From a virus, in IMG/VR virus record IMGVR_UViG_3300031952_000108, positions 1 through 27,880 of that record: DNA of 27,880 nucleotides, one strand, 5' to 3'. The position numbers and the translations under genes are program-made. The stretch's first letter is position 1, and each line of letters begins with the position of its first letter. Below the pieces are notes generated by a model. The model worked only from the letters and a program-made list of their open reading frames with translations. It ran no database searches and was not told the DNA's origin. This document shows positions 8,427 through 16,924 of this stretch, one piece after another.

Positions 8427-8479
8427 TGGCTTGGATAAGGAATGTCATATGCCATACACCAACCGTGCGGATAGGTTAG
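8426..8479 (+). other. Vestigial start of the gene downstream of the HNH insertion
   Basis: The tailspike stop overlaps an ATG (TGATGG) that opens a 17-codon frame reading MAWIRNVI and so on, ending at TAG 8477-8479. The gene after the HNH endonuclease starts with the same TGATGGC sequence at 8892-8898 and reads MASIQNLVV. The two N termini share M, A, I and N and are conservative at three more positions. This looks like the original start of that downstream gene, left behind next to the tailspike when the HNH gene entered. The match is short, so this remains inference. Confidence 0.35.
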
Positions 8480-8922
8480 CGTGCCAGGCACGGTACTATG
8501 CTAGAAATTGTTCACGGCTAAGGGCGGCTGGACGTGCTTATCACGCCAAGCACCGCGAGTGCGGGATCCTGCGCCCGGAGGAACCCAACCACCCAACGTA
8601 CTGTCGCACTTCACGGCTCAGGATTAAACAGGAGGCCATCGCTGCTTACGGCGGCAAGTGTCAGTGTTGCGGTGAGACGCAGGGGGACTTCTTGACTATT
8701 GACCACATCAACGGGCGGCAGAAAGGTGAGTTTGGAAAGACGTACAAAGTCGGTGGCGAGGAACTGTACCGATGCCTGAAAAAACGCGGTTGGCCCAAGG
8801 ACGCCTTTCGCCTCCTCTGTATGAATTGCAATTTTGCTCTGGGTAAGTTTGGTCGGTGTCCACACACGCCCATCGTGGTCGGGGAGAACGGTGATGGCCT
8901 CTATACAAAATCTGGTGGTTAA
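8449..8922 (+). CDS. HNH homing-type endonuclease
   Basis: The product has 157 residues. A basic N-terminal region (residues 1-65) precedes an HNH core: CxxC at 71-74 (CQCC), the Asp85-His86 pair in LTIDHINGRQ, then CxxC at 124-127 with the trailing Asn128 (LLCMNCNFALG) and a C-terminal CPH. The four cysteines form the structural zinc site and His86 is the expected general base. The spacing and the phrase WPKDAFRLLCMNCN are characteristic of free-standing phage HNH homing endonucleases, which nick DNA and spread between related phages. AAGGA is 7 nt before ATG 8449. The gene lies between the tailspike and a small gene whose start it overlaps by 29 nt. Confidence 0.92.
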   Translation: MPYTNRADRLACQARYYARNCSRLRAAGRAYHAKHRECGILRPEEPNHPTYCRTSRLRIKQEAIAAYGGKCQCCGETQGDFLTIDHINGRQKGEFGKTYKVGGEELYRCLKKRGWPKDAFRLLCMNCNFALGKFGRCPHTPIVVGENGDGLYTKSGG

Positions 8923-9184
8923 CGATGTCGGCGACCCGGAAGCGATAGTTGCCGTGACCGTCTGCCGGAAGATTACTGTGGGTGAGGAACGGGGTGTTGC
9001 CAACTACCCGACGACGGACTTCAGGGTTCGCAAGGGGGCAATGAACACCGAGGGAACCGTACTCCTCGCCGGGTTGAGTTACACCTTCGAAAGCTCACCA
9101 GGAAGGTTTTTCCAACCAGGGGATGTCGTGGGATGGGTTGAGACCCTTTCGGGTGCTTCGGATTTCTTCCAGGATGAATCTTGA
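8894..9184 (+). CDS. Small hypothetical protein, beta-rich
   Basis: The product has 96 residues, beta-rich and without cysteine pairs apart from one Cys (VTVCRKITVGEE). The end, FFQPGDVVGWVETLSGASD, resembles small phage tail-associated or decoration proteins, but no family is recognised. ATG 8894 has GGGGAGA upstream; the same frame is open earlier inside the HNH gene but has no better start. The stop overlaps the next ATG (TGATG at 9182-9186). The start was probably re-formed when the HNH gene inserted upstream. Confidence 0.6.
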   Translation: MASIQNLVVNDVGDPEAIVAVTVCRKITVGEERGVANYPTTDFRVRKGAMNTEGTVLLAGLSYTFESSPGRFFQPGDVVGWVETLSGASDFFQDES

Positions 9185-10107
9185 TGAAAGTAACCCCTCA
9201 AGGTCTCCTGCGTCAGTGGTTGGAAAGCCAGGGATATCCGCGTCTGGCCCGGAGCAGGCCCGAAGTGGACGAGGTTGAGGTCGAAAAGCTGAAGAGGCGA
9301 GGACGCATTGCCCACCCGGACTATGACGACAAGGCGCTGACGGTCTGGGCGATTTACTCGGTGCTGACGCACAACGCGGCGGGTCGGGAGCGGAAATTGG
9401 CTCGTAGGCGTCTTTGGTTCTGGCGTCTCGTCCTGGCGGGGGCGGTTCTGGTTGTTGGACTTCTTGCCTGCGTTCACGCCTTCGGGCAGACACCACACGA
9501 TCCCTTACTCCTGGAAATCCGGGACGAGGGCACGCGGGTTAAAGTCTGGCCCGCTGGCGTGGCGCGGGTGAATTTCGTCGGCTCTAACGTGATGTGCGGT
9601 TGGAACCCCACCACGAAAGTGGTTGATTGCTCTGTCACGGGTGGAGGGACGGCGAACTGGTCAAACGAGGAAGGTCCGGCAGGGCAAATCAACGGCGTGA
9701 ATGTAACGTTCACGCTGGCTCATGCGCCTTCACCGGCGGCAAGCCTGCAACTGGTACTTAATGGCCAGGTGCTTCGGTCTGGCGCGGCGAATGATTTTAG
9801 CCTTTCGGGTTCTACCATCACCTTCAACTATCCGCCGCCAGCGGGAAGCAGTCTGCTTTGCTGGTATCAAACGGCTGGAACAAGTTGGTCGAACGAGGAA
9901 GGACCGACGGGGGAAATCAACGGGGCGAACACAACGTTCACCCTGGCCTATGCACCCTCACCCCCAGCCAGTCTGAGGCTGGTACTCAATGGCGTGACCC
10001 TGCGGTCGGGCGTGGCAAACGATTTCACTATTTCGGGGAATACCATCAGCTTTAACTATCCGCCGACGGCGGGTAGCGGGTTGATTGCGTGGTACGAATT
10101 CTTGTAG
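9184..10107 (+). CDS. Membrane-anchored fibre-like protein with two tandem ING repeats
   Basis: The product has 307 residues: a charged N-terminal region of about 77 residues (cytoplasmic if the protein is type II), one transmembrane segment (about 78-97, FWRLVLAGAVLVVGLLACV) and an external part. The external part has a Cys pair (C138, C149) and then two copies of a 73-residue module, residues 159-230 and 235-307. Each begins WSNEEGP and contains INGxNxTFTLAxAPSP, LVLNG, LRSG, NDF, TIxFNYPP and WY. The module resembles domains found in phage tail fibres and adhesins. A third, diverged copy ends the next protein. An attachment or fibre role is likely. The long N-terminal region before the membrane segment is unlike an ordinary signal peptide. 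Confidence 0.75.
   Translation: MKVTPQGLLRQWLESQGYPRLARSRPEVDEVEVEKLKRRGRIAHPDYDDKALTVWAIYSVLTHNAAGRERKLARRRLWFWRLVLAGAVLVVGLLACVHAFGQTPHDPLLLEIRDEGTRVKVWPAGVARVNFVGSNVMCGWNPTTKVVDCSVTGGGTANWSNEEGPAGQINGVNVTFTLAHAPSPAASLQLVLNGQVLRSGAANDFSLSGSTITFNYPPPAGSSLLCWYQTAGTSWSNEEGPTGEINGANTTFTLAYAPSPPASLRLVLNGVTLRSGVANDFTISGNTISFNYPPTAGSGLIAWYEFL
9658..10104 (+). repeat. Tandem in-gene repeat encoding the ING module
   Basis: Two in-frame units, 9658-9873 and 9886-10104, encode modules sharing roughly two thirds of their residues (WSNEEGP, TFTLA, APSP, LVLNG, NDF, FNYPP). They are separated by four residues. A third diverged unit is near 10586-10804 in the following gene. Intragenic repeats of this kind allow expansion and exchange between fibre genes. 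Confidence 0.75.
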
Positions 10108-10117
10108 GAGGTTGGAA

Positions 10118-10807
10118 ATGCAGTTTCGAGACATTCGAGGAAAGACGATGTACGGGGCCTGGGGGCGAAAGGCGAGCCTTCCCTCTGCCCTGCTGTATGC
10201 CGCGCTGATTGCCTTTGGGTACCTGAACATTGCGGCAGTCACCCAAATTGACCTCACCACGCAGGTGAAGGGCATCTTGCCGTACGGCAGCGGCGGCACG
10301 GGGCAGAGTTCGCTCTCTGCTGGCGTACTCCGCTCCAGTGGTTCGGCAATGAGTTCGGGGGAACTTTCCGGGGATGCCACGACCTCGGGATCGAACGTGG
10401 TGACCGTGGTCAAAGTGAACGGCACAAGCGTACCGACCAACGCCGCAGCCGATACGGTGATACTAACAACCGCGTCAGCCACCGGGAGTTGGGGCGCCGT
10501 TCCCTCTTGCTCCAGCGGCACGCAGGCCTTGACCTACAACACCACGAGTCACGCCTTCGGTTGCGTCGGCATCCTGAGTGGAACCTTTGTAGATAATGTG
10601 GCTCCCACCGGGACGATCAACGGGACCAATGACACCTTCACGCTGGCCAACGCGCCGAGTCCCGCCGGGTCACTCTCACTCTATAAGAACGGCCAGTTGA
10701 TGATTGCGGGAGGTGCGGACTACACGCTGACCAGCCTCACTATCGTCTATGTGGCGGGCGCGATCCCGAAGACGGGGGACGTTCATAAGGCGTCGTATCG
10801 GTACTAG
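10118..10807 (+). CDS. Exported fibre-like protein with QVKGILP and ING modules
   Basis: The product has 229 residues. A basic N terminus and hydrophobic stretch (residues 20-40, SLPSALLYAALIAFGYLNIA) suggest a signal anchor or uncleaved signal. DLTTQVKGILPYGSGGTGQ follows, a peptide close to the dLttqVtGtLPvanGGTG signature common in phage tail fibres, then a Ser/Thr-rich shaft with a Cys pair (VPSCSSG, AFGCVG). The C-terminal 73 residues are an ING module (INGTNDTFTLANAPSP, YKNGQL) homologous to the pair in the previous protein. AGGAGG is 6 nt before ATG 10118. A host-attachment or fibre subunit is likely. Confidence 0.75.
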   Translation: MQFRDIRGKTMYGAWGRKASLPSALLYAALIAFGYLNIAAVTQIDLTTQVKGILPYGSGGTGQSSLSAGVLRSSGSAMSSGELSGDATTSGSNVVTVVKVNGTSVPTNAAADTVILTTASATGSWGAVPSCSSGTQALTYNTTSHAFGCVGILSGTFVDNVAPTGTINGTNDTFTLANAPSPAGSLSLYKNGQLMIAGGADYTLTSLTIVYVAGAIPKTGDVHKASYRY

Positions 10808-10820
10808 CCAGGGCGTGACT

Positions 10821-11306
10821 ATGGGCAGACTCAAGTTCTATCTCGGTGTGTTGGGCATTCTGTTTCTAGCCTGGGCGTTGACCTTGCAGGGGGAGACCAA
10901 GCTCAACCTGGACAATCAGGTCAAGAGTACCCTGCCTATCGAGCAGTTCGCCGTGGCGAACAAGACCATCACCAAGACCATCAACATATTCTTGCCGACC
11001 ACGGCGGACACCAACAAGATTCAACTCTACTGGCCTACAGCCGTGACGTTGCAGCGTGTGGCGTGCTCGACCGACGTTGCCAGCAGCACGGTCTCGATTC
11101 AGTTCGACGAGCGTGCGGAGGCCACGCCGAACACGGCAGGGACGAACAGCCTTACGGCTACGCTGGTATGCGATACGGACTCCCAGACCACGACCTCGTT
11201 CAGCGACGCGATTATCGCGGCAGACGTGCCGCACAACCTCCAAATCACGGCGATGGCGAACACCCCGACGGTGGTGAGGATTCATGTCAAAGCGCAGATC
11301 AATTAG
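10821..11306 (+). CDS. Exported small fibre-like protein
   Basis: The product has 161 residues. An N-terminal signal or anchor (MGRLKFYLGVLGILFLAWAL) is followed by LNLDNQVKSTLP, the same QVKxxLP peptide as in the upstream gene. The rest is a compact beta domain with a Cys pair (VACSTDV, LVCDTD) and Thr/Ser-rich strands. The ribosome-binding site is weak, and the start lies 13 nt after the previous stop. The C-terminal part resembles small beta-sandwich domains that cap phage fibres, but no family can be named. Its end overlaps the next start by 23 nt. Confidence 0.65.
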   Translation: MGRLKFYLGVLGILFLAWALTLQGETKLNLDNQVKSTLPIEQFAVANKTITKTINIFLPTTADTNKIQLYWPTAVTLQRVACSTDVASSTVSIQFDERAEATPNTAGTNSLTATLVCDTDSQTTTSFSDAIIAADVPHNLQITAMANTPTVVRIHVKAQIN

Positions 11307-12075
11307 CTTCGGTGCGGTGCTTGTTGGGTTAGCCCTCCTAATTGGATGCGGGTCGGGTTGGGCCGCAGCGACTTTCAAGGCGGCGGGGACATTCACGACT
11401 GGTTCGAGTGCAATTACTCCCCCCTATCCCGCTTCGCCGAACGCTCCAGTCGCCGGTGACATCGCCATTCTGGTTGTCGAATCCGAGAACCAGGCAATTT
11501 CGCTTACCACGGCAAATGGCTTTGTCGAGCTCGGTGCCCAAGCAAACAAGGCAGCGGGTACAGCGGCAGTTGACCCAGCCTCACGGCTCGCGGTTTACTG
11601 GAAGCGCTGCGCGGGCAGCGATAGTGCCCCCGTCGTTGCCGCCCCTGGCAACCACGCGACGGCACGCATCTACCTCTTCTCTGGCTGCATAACCTCCGGC
11701 GATCCCTGGAATGTGTATGCGGAGGGAAACGATGGCGCAGCCGACGACCTCACCGGCGTAATTCCCGGAGCGACGACGACAGTTGCGGATTGCCTCGTCT
11801 TTGTGATTTCCACCTCAAGCTACAACGCCACGAGCACGGCACAGTTTGCGAGTTGGACCAATGGTGACTTGGGGAGCCTCACAGAACGAGGCGACAACAC
11901 CCACACTATCGGGTTGGGCGGCGGACACGGTTCGGCGACCGGCACGAAGGCTTCGGCTGGGGCCTACGGCAATACGACCGTCACACTGGCGCAGACCTCT
12001 TATAAGGGCGCGATGTCGATTGCACTCATACCGGCGCCACCTCCGGCCCGCAGTAATGTGGTGGTGATTCAATAA
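11284..12075 (+). CDS. Putative lipoprotein, fibre-like
   Basis: The product has 263 residues. The N terminus MSKRRSISFGAVLVGLALLIGC carries a match to the lipobox (L-I-G-C, Cys22), so it may be lipid-modified and membrane-anchored, or simply cleaved after GWAA. The mature part has a recurring phage adhesin-like sandwich: PVAGDIAILVVESENQ, VYWKRC with ARIYLFSGC (a probable disulfide), and a C-terminal GAMSIALIPAPP. Enzymatic motifs are absent. A lipobox on a gene inside a structural operon is unusual; a superinfection-exclusion lipoprotein is an alternative to a fibre part. It overlaps the previous gene by 23 nt. Confidence 0.65.
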   Translation: MSKRRSISFGAVLVGLALLIGCGSGWAAATFKAAGTFTTGSSAITPPYPASPNAPVAGDIAILVVESENQAISLTTANGFVELGAQANKAAGTAAVDPASRLAVYWKRCAGSDSAPVVAAPGNHATARIYLFSGCITSGDPWNVYAEGNDGAADDLTGVIPGATTTVADCLVFVISTSSYNATSTAQFASWTNGDLGSLTERGDNTHTIGLGGGHGSATGTKASAGAYGNTTVTLAQTSYKGAMSIALIPAPPPARSNVVVIQ

Positions 12076-12092
12076 CCACTGAGGAAAAACCA

Positions 12093-13406
12093 ATGATTTC
12101 GAGAATACGGCACGTTCTACTTCTTGCTGGTCTTCTGGCGGGCCTTCTGCTCAGGCCGCAGGGTCTCCGCGGAGACTACATTGACTCCAACGGGCTGCGG
12201 GTAACGAACGCTGGACTCATTGTGGTGATGCTGAGCACGGACCCCACCTACGACCCCGCTCAGACGATCCGAAACTCTCGGGGGTTTCTGACGACCTTCG
12301 ACGGGAAGCTAGTGATAGACGGCACCGGCATTGGAGGAACCGTTGGCCCAGGCACGGTAGGGACGGTCTCGAAGTTTGCGACGACGACTACCGTCGGGGA
12401 CTCCAAATTTACGGATGATGCCACCACCGGCGCTTATGCCGGGCCATTTGGTGCAACCTTCCTAAAACTGACCCCACAAGACACTGACCCCGTGGGCGTG
12501 GCGAATAGCTGGCTCTGGCTCACATCACATGCGCACGCTAATCCTGACGAGGCTTATGTTTATCTGAATGGCGTCCAGCGACGGGTAGTGGTTTCTGGCG
12601 GCGCGGCGCTGCTGGGTACGGACACCATCTTTCCCGTCTCGACGGCCACAACCCTCGGCCTCGGTCGCCTAGCTGCAACGGGCACTGGGATAAGTTGTGG
12701 CGTGGCCTCGGGGGTGTGGACTTGCAACAACACCGGAGCCTTGCTCACCGCCAATACCTTCACGGCGGCGCAGACCTTCCAGGGGGCAACGCCCATCGTG
12801 CTCGATGGCGCGACGGCAGGCACAAACGCCACCACCGTGACCGTAACCGACCCCACGGGAGCACGCACATTCACGGTTCCCGACGCCGACTCGGTGGCCG
12901 TGCAACCACAGACCTGCGCGGCTGGTCAGCATGTGACGGCGATAAGTGCAGCCGGAGTTGTCACCTGCACGGACCCTATCCTCAACAAGCAAGACGCGGC
13001 GGCGGAAATCACCGGCGATGGCACTGACCTGACAATTTACACTTACACAGTCCCAGCAAATACAATTCCTTCTGGTGGCTGCATCCGGGCGCAAGTTTTC
13101 GCCCAGCATACCACCGGGACCGATGCCACGACTTACAAATGGTATTTTGGCGGAACATCAATCGCCAATTCGACTTCTACCAGCACTGGGGTTTGGGGTT
13201 CATCGCTGGTTCTCTGCAACAATACAGGTGTGACGAATGCTCAGACCATGACGCAACATGCGGGCGGGGTCGGCAGTACATCCCAAGCAGCTATCATCGG
13301 CACGCCGGCAGAGGACACAACTGCTGCGATAATCCTAAAGGCAACTTTCAGCGTGGCCAACAGCAGCAAGATAACGCCGAAAATGTTCCTGGTCTGGCAT
13401 CAATGA
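12093..13406 (+). CDS. Exported tail-fibre-like protein
   Basis: The product has 437 residues with an N-terminal hydrophobic signal (HVLLLAGLLAGLLL, residues 7-20). The shaft is rich in Gly, Thr and Ala. A Cys pair near residues 202-211 (ISCGVASGVWTC) is followed by TANTFTAAQTFQGATPIVLDG, a peptide common in fibre shafts. A second Cys pair (TCAAGQHVTAISAAGVVTC, about 275-292) follows. The C-terminal 130 residues form a beta domain with further cysteines (GGCIRAQ, LVLCNNT) resembling fibre-tip domains. The upstream stop/start gap is 17 nt and the stop overlaps the next start (ATGA). A receptor-recognition fibre is the best reading. Confidence 0.75.
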   Translation: MISRIRHVLLLAGLLAGLLLRPQGLRGDYIDSNGLRVTNAGLIVVMLSTDPTYDPAQTIRNSRGFLTTFDGKLVIDGTGIGGTVGPGTVGTVSKFATTTTVGDSKFTDDATTGAYAGPFGATFLKLTPQDTDPVGVANSWLWLTSHAHANPDEAYVYLNGVQRRVVVSGGAALLGTDTIFPVSTATTLGLGRLAATGTGISCGVASGVWTCNNTGALLTANTFTAAQTFQGATPIVLDGATAGTNATTVTVTDPTGARTFTVPDADSVAVQPQTCAAGQHVTAISAAGVVTCTDPILNKQDAAAEITGDGTDLTIYTYTVPANTIPSGGCIRAQVFAQHTTGTDATTYKWYFGGTSIANSTSTSTGVWGSSLVLCNNTGVTNAQTMTQHAGGVGSTSQAAIIGTPAEDTTAAIILKATFSVANSSKITPKMFLVWHQ

Positions 13407-16400
13407 TCAAACGCCTCTTTATTCTCGGCCTGTTCTTGACTGCGCCCCTCCGCGCCCAGGTGACGCAGGATATTTGGAACGGCGACACCGCGCTGGGCGT
13501 TTCGAGCCTCAGTTGCTCGAAATGCGGCACGGTGACTTCCTTCCCTGACGCGACCCACTTGACCGACAGCGCAAGATCGTGGACCGCGCACCAATTCCAG
13601 CCACGGGCGGTGGACACCACAGTGTCAGATTCCGCCGTGGGTGACACGAGTTTCACCGTGGCTTCAGCCACAAACATTGTGGCGGGCCGCTGGGTGGTCT
13701 TCGCCCAGGGTACGGTGAAGGAATTTTGGGTGCGGGTATACAGTATCGTCGGAACCACACTCACGATTGAGCCGCCCGCACCGTTCGCGTTTCTGGCGGG
13801 GGATTCCACGAACACGGTGAAGGCGACGTACTACTACTATGTCAGTCCGAACGTGGACACCCCCCTGGCGGTTTATTCTGCCGCACCCCCCAGTGGCACA
13901 GCCCCGCAACGCCTCAAGGGCCTGATGTGCTGGCGCATCCTGGACAACACCAGCGATACGCTCACCGTAGAAGCGACCGCGATGCTGAATGGCTCGACCT
14001 ATCCGAGCATCAACGCCGCGTCAGTCGGCAAGGTGGGAGCGAGTTATTCGATTTGGGACACGCCCTATGTAACCGACATCGGCAACCGGCGGGGCTGGAT
14101 TAACCCGCTGGGGCATCTGACCTATATTTTCAGCATCGCCAACATCAGCACGATCACGACACCGGTAAACGTTTGCAATACGAAGTACGGCGGATACGCT
14201 CCCTGCGCCTACTACGGCACGCTCCGGTTGAAGAATTGGGGCATAAACTTCTGCGGCTGGGGGTGCCCGAAGACCTGGCAAATAAGTCCGCAGACCGGAT
14301 ACGAGGAGAACGCGGGACTCGGGGACGGAACCACCTACACCAATAGCTACGTCGCGCCCATCGAAAGCAGTTGGGGCGGGCGAGCGTTCCAGATAACGTC
14401 GGGAACTACGTCGAGTCCCTACTACACGAAATACGACCAACCCCTCGGCAACGTCTTTGATGGTTCAGCTTTCAACAGCACTGGCTGGACGGACGTTTGG
14501 GGAACAACTTACGAAGCTGCAACCAAGGATATCCTCGACCAACTAAACACCACCACGAGCGTGTCCTGGGTCTACGGCACGATGGGCAGTGAATTGAACG
14601 CCCCCTGGAATCCCATTGTTGACACTAGTGAATCGGACTGCCTGCAAGGCTGGGGATCGTGCGACAAGCATTTTGACATCGGCCTGATGGCGATGCTTTC
14701 CGCGCCGCTTATTCCCGCGAACAAGAACGGCAGCGGCACGCGCACTTATCCTTATGTCGGGAGAACCATCAACCCGATCAACAATCACCGGGCAGCCTTC
14801 CGGCGCTATCTGCGCTGGGCCTACGACCCGAATTGCAAGACTATGGGATCGCTCCAATGCCGCATCAATGGTGCAGGAACCGTCACGCTGAACTGGATGT
14901 ATGATTTCCCCAGCGGCACAACTCCGGGTCAGCGGTCGGGATTCGCCATTAAGACCGACACGGACCTGCCGACTTACGATGACTTCAGTTACACCAGTGC
15001 CGATGCACTCACGGCCCTGGCCTCTCTGAACGCCGCCTGGGGATCGAACTACACCAGTTGGGGCCAGGCGGCGGTAGACAACATTCTAGCGGAAGGGTCG
15101 CGCACCAACCAGCATGTCACCGCATCTGGGAATACTACGCTGACTGACGTAACGGAATCTCCGTACTTGGCTACTGACCGCGGGTCGATGATTGAGATTA
15201 CCGCCGATGGCGGGGGCGGGAATTGTTCGGCAGCGATGATTGGTCAGACCCGCCGCATCTCAACCGTGGACAGCACGACTCAGGTAACGCTGACGACGGC
15301 CTGGACAACGAATCCGCACACTGACTGTCTGTTCCGCATCGGCCCGCATTATCGCCAGCCGGTGAGTTGCACCGGCTCGACCTTGACCGACACCGGCAAG
15401 TTCACGAACGCCCAAGTGGGCTATCTAGTTTACGCGATGAACGCGGCGGGCACGTCGGTCACTTCTGGTGTTACCAAGTACACCATCAGCAGTGTGGCGG
15501 GCGCGCCGAATTCTGTGACTCTGAGTGCCGCCTGCCCGTCCTATACCGACCTGCGCTACGCCCTGGTGGCGTGGAAACTGACGGGAGCGCCAGCCTCGAC
15601 GGGCTTCATGGATGAGAATGGGGCCAATACTTGGCTGGGCGGTAGCGGGACCCCAACATGGTCGCCGCTGACCGATACTTCAACGACTTCTTGTGCCTAC
15701 GTGAAACGCGCCACCGGGATCAACAACAACGTCCGCGAAGATTTGGCGCAGTTCAAACGCCTTACAGCCATGCGGCGATTCGAGGTTCTGGCGCGGCGCA
15801 TCAAGAACGCCTTCCCCTCGTTGATGGTGATGACGGAGGAGGCGCTGGGATCGGACCAAGTGAATCTGGTTAAAGGCGCGGCAGGATTGGTGGACATCTG
15901 GCGGGGGACGCCCGAGAGCATCATCAACGTCGGTGAGTTCACCTCGGCCGGTGGCTTCATCTCGCGCTGGCGGACGGCAGAGGGCGACAGTGCGCTATTC
16001 GAGGACACCTCAGTCTCATTTCCTGGGACAGCCACAAGCACCGGGCTGGGTTTCGCGGGCGGCAGTCAGGTGCATCGAGCTGACGAGTTGGGGGCGATGA
16101 TTCAGAAAACCTTCTCGGCACGGACGAGTGCGGGAAAATACGCCACCATCGGTCAGAACAACTGGGGATTCGTCGATGACCCGACTGAATTGCGCGCCTA
16201 CGGTTTTAAGACGATGGGCAAGGGTGAGACCTGGGCGGCAAACACGACCTATCAATACTGTGACACCGTTCGGCCTACGGTAGCCAATGGGCACGTCTAC
16301 CGTGCTTATGGCGGGAAATGCCAGACGACACTCGGAAAGAGTCATGCGACGACGGAACCGACCTGGCCGACAACTGCTTTTGCGACAGTTGTGGATAACG

Positions 16401-16924
16401 CTGTGACCTGGATGGAGTGGGGTGGCGAATACGCTTACGACAACGCCTACAACGGCGTCGAGGCGGTGACGGCTTCGGGCACGCTGGATTGGACCACGAT
16501 TATGACCGTGCCCTGCGCGGTGATTCGTAACGCGCAACCCGCCTGTACGAAAACCTTCCCTTATGGTGGGGAAAAGCGCAACTTCGGCAACTTCACCGAT
16601 AACTACAGGAAATACACCTTCGCCGCGACCACCGGAATTTACGATTTCATGGCCGCGCCAGCAACGATGTCGGTGGCAGTAGGCGCGGCGGGGTTGACTT
16701 CGGGAACCGTAGAATACGGCCTGGCGAGTGGCGACGGCACGCCCTGGAAGTCTCCGACAACCTGCGGGAGTTACGGCTCCTCGGTGGCGATTGCCGGAGA
16801 TGGCACGGCCACGCTGACAGGACTCTCGCCGGAATCGTTCTATACCTACCGCGTAAAGACCGCCGGGGGAACAGTGGTAGCGAGTTGCCTGCAACTGAAT
16901 ACGTTGAGCGGGGAAGTCTACTGA
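13403..16924 (+). CDS. Large exported multidomain protein, possible glycoside hydrolase
   Basis: The product has 1173 residues from ATG 13403, which overlaps the previous stop. Residues 1-19 are a signal peptide (MIKRLFILGLFLTAPLRA|Q). A Cys-x2-Cys motif (SCSKCG) and beta-rich N-terminal domains follow. Residues about 370-560 and 790-930 resemble pieces of a TIM barrel of the GH42/clan-A kind: YGTMGSELNAPWN, AFRRYLRWAYDP, then LNAAWGSNYTSW, and later FEVLARRIKNAFPSLMVMTEEA. A beta-rich insert with several cysteines separates the two parts. Residues about 942-1010 look like a CBM5/12-type chitin- or sugar-binding module (NTTYQYCDTVRP, HATTEPTWPTT, VTWMEWGG), and the end is FN3-like (about 1083-1173). 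Likely a tail-associated polysaccharide-degrading enzyme. The fold call rests on motifs; catalytic Glu residues are guesses. Confidence 0.6.
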   Translation: MIKRLFILGLFLTAPLRAQVTQDIWNGDTALGVSSLSCSKCGTVTSFPDATHLTDSARSWTAHQFQPRAVDTTVSDSAVGDTSFTVASATNIVAGRWVVFAQGTVKEFWVRVYSIVGTTLTIEPPAPFAFLAGDSTNTVKATYYYYVSPNVDTPLAVYSAAPPSGTAPQRLKGLMCWRILDNTSDTLTVEATAMLNGSTYPSINAASVGKVGASYSIWDTPYVTDIGNRRGWINPLGHLTYIFSIANISTITTPVNVCNTKYGGYAPCAYYGTLRLKNWGINFCGWGCPKTWQISPQTGYEENAGLGDGTTYTNSYVAPIESSWGGRAFQITSGTTSSPYYTKYDQPLGNVFDGSAFNSTGWTDVWGTTYEAATKDILDQLNTTTSVSWVYGTMGSELNAPWNPIVDTSESDCLQGWGSCDKHFDIGLMAMLSAPLIPANKNGSGTRTYPYVGRTINPINNHRAAFRRYLRWAYDPNCKTMGSLQCRINGAGTVTLNWMYDFPSGTTPGQRSGFAIKTDTDLPTYDDFSYTSADALTALASLNAAWGSNYTSWGQAAVDNILAEGSRTNQHVTASGNTTLTDVTESPYLATDRGSMIEITADGGGGNCSAAMIGQTRRISTVDSTTQVTLTTAWTTNPHTDCLFRIGPHYRQPVSCTGSTLTDTGKFTNAQVGYLVYAMNAAGTSVTSGVTKYTISSVAGAPNSVTLSAACPSYTDLRYALVAWKLTGAPASTGFMDENGANTWLGGSGTPTWSPLTDTSTTSCAYVKRATGINNNVREDLAQFKRLTAMRRFEVLARRIKNAFPSLMVMTEEALGSDQVNLVKGAAGLVDIWRGTPESIINVGEFTSAGGFISRWRTAEGDSALFEDTSVSFPGTATSTGLGFAGGSQVHRADELGAMIQKTFSARTSAGKYATIGQNNWGFVDDPTELRAYGFKTMGKGETWAANTTYQYCDTVRPTVANGHVYRAYGGKCQTTLGKSHATTEPTWPTTAFATVVDNAVTWMEWGGEYAYDNAYNGVEAVTASGTLDWTTIMTVPCAVIRNAQPACTKTFPYGGEKRNFGNFTDNYRKYTFAATTGIYDFMAAPATMSVAVGAAGLTSGTVEYGLASGDGTPWKSPTTCGSYGSSVAIAGDGTATLTGLSPESFYTYRVKTAGGTVVASCLQLNTLSGEVY

